In this document: positions 1-5,265 of the stretch, piece by piece
Layout: each line of letters starts with the position of its first letter
How positions within the stretch are numbered: the first letter of the stretch is position 1
Source of the DNA: Deltaproteobacteria bacterium
GTDB lineage: Bacteria; Myxococcota_A; UBA9042; PHBI01; JACKFB01
Length of the DNA: 28,087 nucleotides
Assembly (NCBI GenBank): GCA_020632695.1
Contig: JACKFB010000031.1
Coordinates: 1-28,087 of the forward strand
Direction: 5' to 3'
Program-made: the position numbers and the translations under genes
The notes under the pieces: generated by a model
Seen by the model: the letters and a program-made list of their open reading frames with translations, nothing else
Database searches by the model: none
What the model was told of the DNA's origin: nothing

Positions 1-1
1 A

Positions 2-745
2 GAGGAGGAGTCCTTTATCTCGCCCCAAGTCGAGTGCACGCCCGACGGGGGTTTCGTCGTGGCGTCTGTTCGATGGCTGCCCGAGCCACCCGTTCGCTAC
101 ATCATTCGTCGATTCGACGCCGATGGAGAGCCTGCCGGCCCCGAAATCGTGATCGACCCGCCGGCGCCCGACCGGAATTCGATCGGCCCTGTTGAACTGT
201 TCGCGGCAGAGGACGGAACGCTCACTATCGGTTGGGAAACCACAGTAGCACCCGAATTCCGCCGCCAGTTCGATTGGCGGCAGGTGCTGCCGGGCGGCGT
301 GCTGGGGCCTTCATCCAAGAGCCCAGGGTTCCCGTACCACCCTCGAATCGCCGCCAGCGGACCCGCCGGACACGTGGCCACGGTAGATTTTCAGGATGAT
401 CGCCTGACGTACGAGCGTCGCGGACCGACGATGAGTTGGTACACGTTCAAGCAGGTCGCTGCTAAGGGGCCGCAGACGTTCCAATCGCCAGGAATCGTCG
501 GACTCGGCCTGCCCGGCGTCTACGCGCTTGCGTATGGGGTGGATGAGCCGGAGGGTAGAGCCGTGGAGATCCGCGTTATCGATGGCACGACCGATCTCGT
601 TTTGTCCCTGCCGAGGCACCGGGGCATTGGAACCATTCCACGGGGTGCAAGACGGGGCAACCATGTTGCATTCGCGTGGCGTGAATCGGGGGTGGTCGAC
701 GACGTATTCGAAGCAGCCGTCCGCGTCGTCGTTTTCGAGCGATGA
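2..745 (+). CDS. Secreted beta-propeller-like protein, 3' part only
   Basis: The reading frame is open from the first bases of the window, so the gene starts outside it; about 247 C-terminal residues are visible. A GTG at 59 could be read as a start, but the coding pattern (EEESFISPQVECTPDGGFVV) continues upstream without a stop, so I treat it as internal. The protein shows repeated short strands of the type DGGFVVASVRW, DGTLTIGWE, VYALAYG and HVAFAWRES, as expected for blades of a beta-propeller or similar all-beta extracellular protein. No catalytic motif is recognisable. Its TGA overlaps the ATG of the next gene by four bases, so the two are probably co-transcribed. Function unknown; the propeller assignment is inference from the strand pattern. 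Confidence 0.6.
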   Translation, partial: EEESFISPQVECTPDGGFVVASVRWLPEPPVRYIIRRFDADGEPAGPEIVIDPPAPDRNSIGPVELFAAEDGTLTIGWETTVAPEFRRQFDWRQVLPGGVLGPSSKSPGFPYHPRIAASGPAGHVATVDFQDDRLTYERRGPTMSWYTFKQVAAKGPQTFQSPGIVGLGLPGVYALAYGVDEPEGRAVEIRVIDGTTDLVLSLPRHRGIGTIPRGARRGNHVAFAWRESGVVDDVFEAAVRVVVFER

Positions 746-1176
746 GCCATTTCGTGTCGGACTGCGTGACGGCTCGCCGAGGGGCCTGGGCGGCTGTGGC
801 CCTGCTCGTCGCGGGACTCGTGGTGTCTGGCGGGTGCTGGTCGGACCGGCCGACGTCCCAGGACATCGTCGATCCCGATGCTCTTGTGGCCACGGTGATA
901 CGTGAGTCGCCACGATTCGGCTTGGTGCTGCTTGACGAGCAAGGCCGGGAGGTCGGCGGATTGCATGAGTTCCACCCGCTTTCCGGTGGTCCCTGCCCCC
1001 AGCCGCTCGGCACCCTCGTGGCCACCAACTACGATGCGAGTCCAGCCCCCCCCCGGCTCGATTCACTTGACATCACTCGGTATCAGCGCGGATTCGCTGG
1101 ATTTCGCTCCGTCCCCTTGGTTGTGGGTGGCGGCAGAAAGCAGCGAAGAGATCCAGATCCGCTTGGTGTGTGTTAG
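742..1176 (+). CDS. Predicted lipoprotein, probably frameshifted at a C9 tract
   Basis: The ATG overlaps the stop of the preceding gene (ATGA). The N-terminus has a basic start, a hydrophobic stretch and a lipobox-like VSGGC ending at Cys32, so it is likely a lipoprotein. The annotated frame ends with TAG at 1174-1176. At 1046-1054 there is a run of nine C. After it the +1 frame reads far more like protein (ISADSLDFAPSPWLWVAAES, EEIQIRLVCVS) and has better GC at third positions than the annotated frame. I infer that a one-base indel separates the true C-terminus from the N-terminus; in the other frame the ORF would run to 1348, through a repeat copy and old transposase DNA. Whether this is a sequencing error, a decayed gene or slippage-based switching cannot be decided here. 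Function unknown. Confidence 0.55.
   Translation: MSHFVSDCVTARRGAWAAVALLVAGLVVSGGCWSDRPTSQDIVDPDALVATVIRESPRFGLVLLDEQGREVGGLHEFHPLSGGPCPQPLGTLVATNYDASPAPPRLDSLDITRYQRGFAGFRSVPLVVGGGRKQRRDPDPLGVC
1046..1054. repeat. C9 homopolymer tract inside a lipoprotein gene
   Basis: Nine consecutive C inside the lipoprotein gene at 742. Coding quality switches from one frame to the next exactly here, which makes it the likely indel site. Confidence 0.7.
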
Positions 1177-1277
1177 TGCGGGGCAGACACCGCCCCCTCA
1201 GCGAACGCCCTCGCCGTCATCCCACTCGCCACCCGCGCCGCGCAAAGCCCCGCCCACTCCTCCCGACTCCGCCGCAT
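1173..1277 (-). pseudogene. IS66-type TnpA N-terminal fragment
   Basis: On the minus strand an ATG at 1277 opens 34 codons beginning MRRSREEWAGL and continuing VASGMTARAFAEG. This is the typical N-terminus of the small IS66 OrfA/TnpA protein (R-S-x-E-E-W ... S-G-x-x-A-R-x-F-A). The similarity stops after FAE, exactly where a copy of the dispersed repeat (1175-1192) begins, and the frame closes at TAA. Only this stump remains; no IS66 TnpB or TnpC is present nearby. The family assignment rests on motif recognition alone. Confidence 0.45.
1175..1192 (+). repeat. Dispersed REP-like repeat, copy A
   Basis: Reads AGTGCGGGGCAGACACCG, a slightly shortened copy of the core GTGCGGGGGKCAGACACCG. With the next bases it can form a small hairpin (GGGGC 1180-1184 with GCCCC 1192-1196). 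It marks the junction between the frameshifted lipoprotein gene and the IS66-like fragment. Confidence 0.7.
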
Positions 1278-1357
1278 CGCTTGCCCTCCAAATCATCGGT
1301 AGCAGCGGCAGCCTGGCCGCGAGACCGGCCCCGGGACAGGCGGGGTAGATCGGATGG

Positions 1358-1414
1358 TTACGCCAGCGCTACGTCGGCGACGCGTCGCCGAAACTCCACC
1401 GGATATCGCTGCCC
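1358..1414 (-). pseudogene. IS3 OrfA-like N-terminal scrap
   Basis: Eighteen codons on the minus strand reading GQRYPVEFRRRVADVALA and then TAA. The pattern R-Y-P-x-E-F-R-R-x-V resembles the start of many IS3-family OrfA (helix-turn-helix) proteins. No start codon and no downstream continuation were found, so this is at most a remnant. It is short, so chance similarity is possible. Confidence 0.3.
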
Positions 1415-1416
1415 CC

Positions 1417-1464
1417 ACCCTCAGAATTTCCGGAATCCGTGCCCTCAGAATTACTGGAACTCAC
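1417..1464. repeat. Two 24-base imperfect tandem units
   Basis: Units at 1417-1440 and 1441-1464 share CCCTCAGAATT and GGAA at the same offsets, about 17 of 24 positions. Their AT-richer composition stands out from the surroundings. They lie next to the IS3-like scrap and may be part of an old element end. Confidence 0.45.
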
Positions 1465-1683
1465 ACACCTCCGCCCGCAACGCCTCCGCCTCCACCATCT
1501 CGCACCTCCCTCAGGGCCCCGCATCCGCGCGAGGCCGCACGTGCGAGAGATCCTCGATGGTACGGAGTCAGCGCGTCACCCCCCGCGCGGCGAGGTGATA
1601 CGATCCAACAAGCCTCGAGACTAACAATGGAGCGGCTCGCAGCCATTTGCGGGGATCCGTGAGGACCCGACCCCGCTTCCCCC

Positions 1684-2280
1684 TCATAGGACGAGCGGCG
1701 GCGGGTCATCGACATGCACACCTACGTCCTTTGTCACCGACTCACATCGCCCCGACGCGCGCTGTTCGAGCACAATGTCTTCAGTCCACAGGGTACCGGT
1801 CTTTCGTCCGCCATAGGAGCGGAACAGCGCCAGCCAAATCCGGCGGAGCTTTGCGTCGTAGCCCGCGCAGACGAATGGCGGCTGATTGCTGCAAAGCCGC
1901 ATGGATAGCACCGCTGAGCGGGCCGGCACCGCGACTACTTCGGGCCTCAAGGATGTGTCTGGCGGTCCAGCGGAGAGGGAGCTGAACCCTGGCCTCGTCG
2001 GCGGGTATATCATCCCAACCCTTGCCGCGAATTCGGCAGCGTCGCAGGTACCAGCGTCACCTGCTAGTCGCGCAATTTTTTCGGAAAAATCATTGAACGC
2101 CTCAACGACAGCGGTGTCTTCTACCCGCCGAATCCGTGCTTCACGCATCGAGCTGGCGGCGGTGTAGATGAGCATGCCGATACCCAACCAGAGTGCCGCG
2201 AGAACCGGCGGCCGTGCATACCAACTCCGATACTGCTGTCCCAGCCGCCTCTCCGGCGCGTCGCTCCTTGCACGCGTCAC
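1684..2280 (-). CDS. Single-pass membrane protein of unknown function
   Basis: Minus-strand frame ending in TGA at 1684-1686. The upstream part of the open frame (beyond about 2300) runs through repeat copies and does not look like protein, so I place the start at the in-frame GTG at 2280; another in-frame GTG lies at 2298. From 2280 the product has 198 aa. Residues about 25-43 (PPVLAALWLGIGMLIYTAAS) form one membrane helix, followed by a charged helical region (REARIRRVEDTAVVEAFNDF) and a soluble C-terminal domain with several Cys. With a short basic N-terminus the bulk is probably periplasmic. No family recognised. The stop of an upstream coding fragment (2285-2287) lies just ahead, suggesting a former operon. 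The start is uncertain. Confidence 0.5.
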   Translation of the reverse strand: MTRARSDAPERRLGQQYRSWYARPPVLAALWLGIGMLIYTAASSMREARIRRVEDTAVVEAFNDFSEKIARLAGDAGTCDAAEFAARVGMIYPPTRPGFSSLSAGPPDTSLRPEVVAVPARSAVLSMRLCSNQPPFVCAGYDAKLRRIWLALFRSYGGRKTGTLWTEDIVLEQRASGRCESVTKDVGVHVDDPPPLVL

Positions 2281-2284
2281 TGGA

Positions 2285-2405
2285 TCACCGTGGAACACCA
2301 GCGTCTGACCCCCGCACTCGTATCTCGACCCGCTGGTATCCTGCGGTTGCGCCGGGAGGGACGTGGAGTTCGAAACGCACTGGGTCGCCAAGTGAGACCG
2401 TTGCG
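2285..2405 (-). pseudogene. 3' fragment of a beta-rich protein between two repeat copies
   Basis: On the minus strand this segment encodes TVSLGDPVRFELHVPPGATA and then GYQRVEIRVRGSDAGVPR, ending in TGA at 2285-2287. It reads as genuine beta-strand protein rather than noise. Its upstream end coincides with repeat copy C (2406-2427), and copy B (2303-2320) lies inside its last codons. I infer a truncated C-terminus of a lost gene that once preceded the membrane protein gene. No family recognised. Confidence 0.4.
2303..2320 (-). repeat. Dispersed REP-like repeat, copy B (inverted)
   Basis: On the minus strand CGAGTGCGGGGGTCAGAC, an exact 18-base inverted match to the start of copy C at 2406-2423, with 85 bases between. 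Together they form a potential large stem-loop, the arrangement typical of paired REP elements. Confidence 0.75.
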
Positions 2406-2445
2406 CGAGTGCGGGGGTCAGACACCGCACCCAGACACCGCACCC
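2406..2445 (+). repeat. Dispersed REP-like repeat, copy C, with tandem tail
   Basis: Full-length copy at 2406-2427, followed by a second half-unit: AGACACCGCACCC occurs twice in tandem at about 2420-2445. GTGCGG and CCGCAC within the copy can pair into a small hairpin. It stands in inverted orientation to copy B. Confidence 0.75.
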
Positions 2446-2566
2446 TCTCTTGGCTTGACTGACTGCGAGGACGATGGAGGTCGAGCCCGCATGGCCGCCT
2501 CTCTTCCGGGCTCGTTGGGCCACGCCTAGCCAGCACCTCGCGAGAGGTTGGCGGGGGCTTATGCGT

Positions 2567-2586
2567 AGCGCGGGGGGCAGACACCG
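2567..2586 (+). repeat. Dispersed REP-like repeat, copy D
   Basis: Reads AGCGCGGGGGGCAGACACCG, matching the core except near its first bases. It lies in the short gap downstream of the DUF4875-like lipoprotein gene. Confidence 0.7.
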
Positions 2587-2619
2587 TCACCGTCTTTGGA
2601 GGCGCCGAAGATGCGGGGG

Positions 2620-3474
2620 TCATTCGTTGACCTCCAGGGAGCCGGCATCCACCCAGCCTTCGTAGGTCTTACGCTTCATTTCCAGCCGGACGTAGTACTG
2701 CACGCTGTAAAGTCCTCCGGAGAGATGCTCGCGCAAGGATTTCACCACAGTCGCTTTCTGGCCTTTCCGTGCGTCCACAACGCGATTCTCGTCCATGGCG
2801 GAATCGGGGTCATCCGATAGCATGGCTGTCTCGACGAACCTTACGCTGGCGCCGGCCTCGATGAGGGCAGGCAAGGGCTTGAAGTACGAGTCGACGATGT
2901 CGTAGTCGAGCTTCCAATCTGTGATCGGCGCCTCGTCGTTCGCGGCAGCCCAATCACCGTGCGGAGCGAAGTCGGCCCTCGCAACGCTGTAGGCGCCCCC
3001 TGCCTCGGCGGCATCACGGTAGACGAAGACTCCAACGGCACCGAGACTTCCGGCCCCGCCGGCACGCAGCAGCTCCTTGGCTGCGAGGCTCTTGATGTTG
3101 TTCACCAACTCCTCCCGCGACAGCCCTTCCGGAACGGTTGCTCGCACTACGGCGCGCTTGGCAGACGCGGAGTCCATCCGCTCCCTACCTACCACCACGA
3201 GGCTCGCCTCGAAGGTGTCCGGAATCCCCAGCAATTGCTTAAGCGAATCCTCAAGCGAGACCTGAACCTTTTCGGGCTGCGCTTCGGGCCGGGATGGGGC
3301 AGGTGCGTCAGGTACAGCAGGTGCAGTTGGTTTCGAGGCCCCCCCCGCCGGTGTGCGGGCTCGGGCGGGCGTCGGTTCATCGGACGAACGCGCGCAGCCC
3401 CACCACGGGACAAGCAGGATGAGCAGCGCCAACGCTGGGCCGATGTCGGGCATCTCGACTCGCATCATTCGCAT
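2620..3474 (-). CDS. Lipoprotein with DUF4875-like and SH3-like regions
   Basis: Minus-strand gene of 284 aa. I chose the ATG at 3474 over the GTG at 3477 because a GGAG lies six bases in front of it. A membrane-targeting segment ends in LVPWWGC with Cys27, so this is a predicted lipoprotein. Residues about 30-70 are a Pro/Ala-rich linker encoded partly by a G8 tract. The central part (REELVNNIKSLAAKELLRAG, GAVGVFVYRD, ADFAPHGDW) resembles DUF4875, a small secreted domain of unknown function. The last 60 residues (RVVDARKGQKATVV ... YEGWVDAGSLEV) have the spacing of an SH3-like barrel, often seen in envelope proteins that contact peptidoglycan. Domain calls are by motif and are tentative. No partner gene is evident. 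Confidence 0.6.
   Translation of the reverse strand: MRMMRVEMPDIGPALALLILLVPWWGCARSSDEPTPARARTPAGGASKPTAPAVPDAPAPSRPEAQPEKVQVSLEDSLKQLLGIPDTFEASLVVVGRERMDSASAKRAVVRATVPEGLSREELVNNIKSLAAKELLRAGGAGSLGAVGVFVYRDAAEAGGAYSVARADFAPHGDWAAANDEAPITDWKLDYDIVDSYFKPLPALIEAGASVRFVETAMLSDDPDSAMDENRVVDARKGQKATVVKSLREHLSGGLYSVQYYVRLEMKRKTYEGWVDAGSLEVNE
3339..3346. repeat. C8 tract (G8 in the gene) in a lipoprotein linker
   Basis: Eight C on the plus strand, reading as G8 in the coding strand of the lipoprotein gene at 2620-3474, within its flexible linker. A one-base slip here would remove everything downstream. The frame is intact in this sequence. Confidence 0.6.
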
Positions 3475-4138
3475 CACACTCTCCGGGTCTCTGAATTGTC
3501 GGTCTCCGTGAGCACACTCGCGAGACCGAAGATCTGTGTAGCCGGCACCCGCCCAGTGAGCCGGGAGAGGTTTAATGAGCGCCAGGGGTCAGGACACGAC
3601 TAGGACTTGTGGGCGCTGGGCACGTCCGGAAGAGCGAGGCGGTGTCTGGCCCGCACGCCCCAACGTGAGACGGCCGTGGCGCCGTGCCTTCGTGTCGCGG
3701 CGTCGAGCGCATGGCGGCGCCGCAGACGGCTGGACGAAGTTCAGGCGCTGGCGCAGTGCGGCGAGCGCGCCGACGAGCCCGAGGCGCGTGCGACTGCTGC
3801 GACGGCGGAGGGCGTGGAGCCTAGCGGCGGTCCTGGGGGATGAGGTGTGGTGGGGCATCGTTGGCGGAGCATAGCGCTGCCCGAGGCGGTGAACAACCGT
3901 GGTGGGCGCGGCGATGCCGGGGGCGGCAACCGGGGCGTACGAGGCGCGCGGTGGGGGACGTTGTCGGAGGTTCGGCCTGCTGCTGGACTTGCACCTGAGC
4001 GTGAAGACTGGCGCGGCTTGCTGCTATCGCGTGCGGCGGCCTTCGGGGGCGGTGGCGACTTGTTTCACAGCGTTGCGTCGGGACTCGCCTCGCGAGGAAT
4101 GGCCGCGCGTTCGGTCGAAGAGTTTGAGTTCGTCTTCG
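3475..4138. other. Gene-poor stretch with repeat copies
   Basis: No credible intact gene. The open frames in both directions are Arg/Pro/Ala-rich and overlap one another. The stretch contains a -10-like GGCTACACA on the minus strand (3535-3543) about 60 bases before the lipoprotein start, a degenerate repeat-like sequence near 3581-3597 (CCAGGGGTCAGGACACG), and inverted repeat copy E at 3640-3656. From about 3660 to 4138 I see nothing recognisable; it is probably decayed DNA. Confidence 0.45.
3640..3656 (-). repeat. Dispersed REP-like repeat, copy E (inverted)
   Basis: On the minus strand GTGCGGGCCAGACACCG, the repeat core with two Gs missing and one substitution. Confidence 0.6.
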
Positions 4139-4221
4139 TCCTGAAGCTCGCCCCGGCCGACGGTGGGCGCGCGTTCGTCCAGGACCGCAAGAACTTCGGC
4201 AAGGTGCTGCTGGTGCCCTGA
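4139..4221 (+). pseudogene. C-terminal stub of a zinc-type alcohol dehydrogenase/quinone reductase
   Basis: The last codons of a plus-strand frame read GRAFVQDRKNFGKVLLVP and stop with TGA at 4219-4221. This is the characteristic end of medium-chain dehydrogenases and NADPH:quinone reductases (A-x-x-x-x-x-x-R-x-x-x-G-K-V-V-L-x-x). Upstream the frame has no Rossmann motif or other family feature and is unlike protein, so only about 25 residues of the original gene remain. I read it as a deletion remnant. Confidence 0.5.
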
Positions 4222-4250
4222 GCGACGCGGCGCGGTTGACGAAGCGGCGC

Positions 4251-4280
4251 GGCCCGCGGAGCGGCGCCGCTCCCGCGGCC
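4251..4280 (-). terminator. GC-rich stem-loop after the lipoprotein operon
   Basis: Two 15-base arms (4251-4265 and 4266-4280) pair with about three mismatches, and the hairpin begins two bases after the TAA of the minus-strand gene ending at 4282. There is no T tract on the transcript side, so intrinsic termination would be atypical; an mRNA-end stabilising hairpin is the alternative. Confidence 0.4.
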
Positions 4281-4281
4281 C

Positions 4282-5265
4282 TTACTTGCAGGCGGTCAGC
4301 TTGCCTTGCCAGAGCACCGTGCACTGCGACGTCACGGTCTCGGGCGTCCACAGGAAGCTGTTGCTGAAGGACACCGTGTCGGCGGCGAAGTCCAGGTCGT
4401 AGCGGGTGCCCAGGCCGGCTTGGTTGCCGGTGAAGGCCGCGATGCTTTGGCCGTCGGCCGCTACCACGCCCTGGATGCGCTGGTCGGGCTGGTTCTGGTC
4501 CAGGGGTACGAAGGACAGTCGGCCGCCATCATCTATATAGAGGTCGAAGCCGTCGCCCTGGTACTCGAGGGCGGAATTGCAGACCGACGCCTCGCCCTCG
4601 ACGAGGGTGCCGGTGCCCGAGATTCCCGCGTGGACACAGGTACCGCCTTGCTCGAAGGGATCTTGGTACGTCGCGACTGCCGGGGGCGCCGCATGGCCCG
4701 TCTGGCCGATCGCCGAGTTCTGGTCGTGCTGCCGGGCGTAGAGCGTGGCCTCGCCGGTGAGCAGGTACCCGCTGCGCAGCTCCATCCAACGCCCCTCGAG
4801 CAGCGTCGTGCCCACCCCGAAGGTGTTGCCGGTCTGGTACCGCGCGGCCTTCTCGAGCTGGAAGTACACGTGTCCGGTGGCCGTCGGGATGACACAGCTC
4901 CCCTCGCTCAGCTCGCCCTGGAAGGGGTTGCTCAGGCCGCTGAAGTAGCAGCCGCCCCCATCCTGCCAGTCCACCGACAGGCTTATCTCGCGCGTCTCCG
5001 GGCCCGTCTCGACCACGTCCAGGTTCCAGAAGAGGTCGTCGTTGGGCGCGTCGGTGGCCGTGAAGATGATGCGCTCGGAGCCGAACCCGGGGTTGTCGCT
5101 GGCCGTCAGCACGAAGTCCGCGTACAGGTCGATGTTGCGGTGGATCAGGTACGAGTGGGCGTAGGGGTCGACGAAGCCTTTGTCCTCGTCGGTCCCGAAG
5201 CAGGAAGCCAGGGCGACCGAACCCGCGATGACCACGGCGACTTGCATTGCAGTGAGATGGCGCAT
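4282..5265 (-). CDS. Predicted lipoprotein, second gene of a pair
   Basis: 327 aa. The ATG at 5265 shares its A with the TGA of the preceding gene (TGATG), indicating translational coupling; the longer open frame upstream overlaps that gene and is rejected. The signal segment ends in VALASC with Cys22, a good lipobox. The mature protein is acidic, rich in Gly, Thr and aromatic residues, with strand-like segments (HVYFQLEKAARYQ, GRLSFVPLDQ) and six or more Cys that could form disulfides in the periplasm. The pattern suggests an all-beta envelope protein. No family recognised. Its tight link to the propeller lipoprotein suggests a joint role, possibly at the cell surface. Confidence 0.75.
   Translation of the reverse strand: MRHLTAMQVAVVIAGSVALASCFGTDEDKGFVDPYAHSYLIHRNIDLYADFVLTASDNPGFGSERIIFTATDAPNDDLFWNLDVVETGPETREISLSVDWQDGGGCYFSGLSNPFQGELSEGSCVIPTATGHVYFQLEKAARYQTGNTFGVGTTLLEGRWMELRSGYLLTGEATLYARQHDQNSAIGQTGHAAPPAVATYQDPFEQGGTCVHAGISGTGTLVEGEASVCNSALEYQGDGFDLYIDDGGRLSFVPLDQNQPDQRIQGVVAADGQSIAAFTGNQAGLGTRYDLDFAADTVSFSNSFLWTPETVTSQCTVLWQGKLTACK

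Larger units (their letters stand above)
1278..1683. other. Non-coding or decayed DNA with transposase-like scraps
   Basis: No convincing complete gene. The open frames here are Pro/Arg-rich shadows of GC-rich DNA. Recognisable pieces are the minus-strand stretch at 1361-1414, which encodes RYPVEFRRRVADVALA followed by a stop and resembles the first residues of IS3-type OrfA proteins, and a 24-base unit repeated twice at 1417-1464. I read this stretch as the remains of old insertions. Confidence 0.5.

Noticed and set aside
1170..1662. Pro/Arg-rich plus-strand frames
   Set aside because: Three overlapping frames of the same biased composition, without ribosome sites, over decayed transposase DNA.
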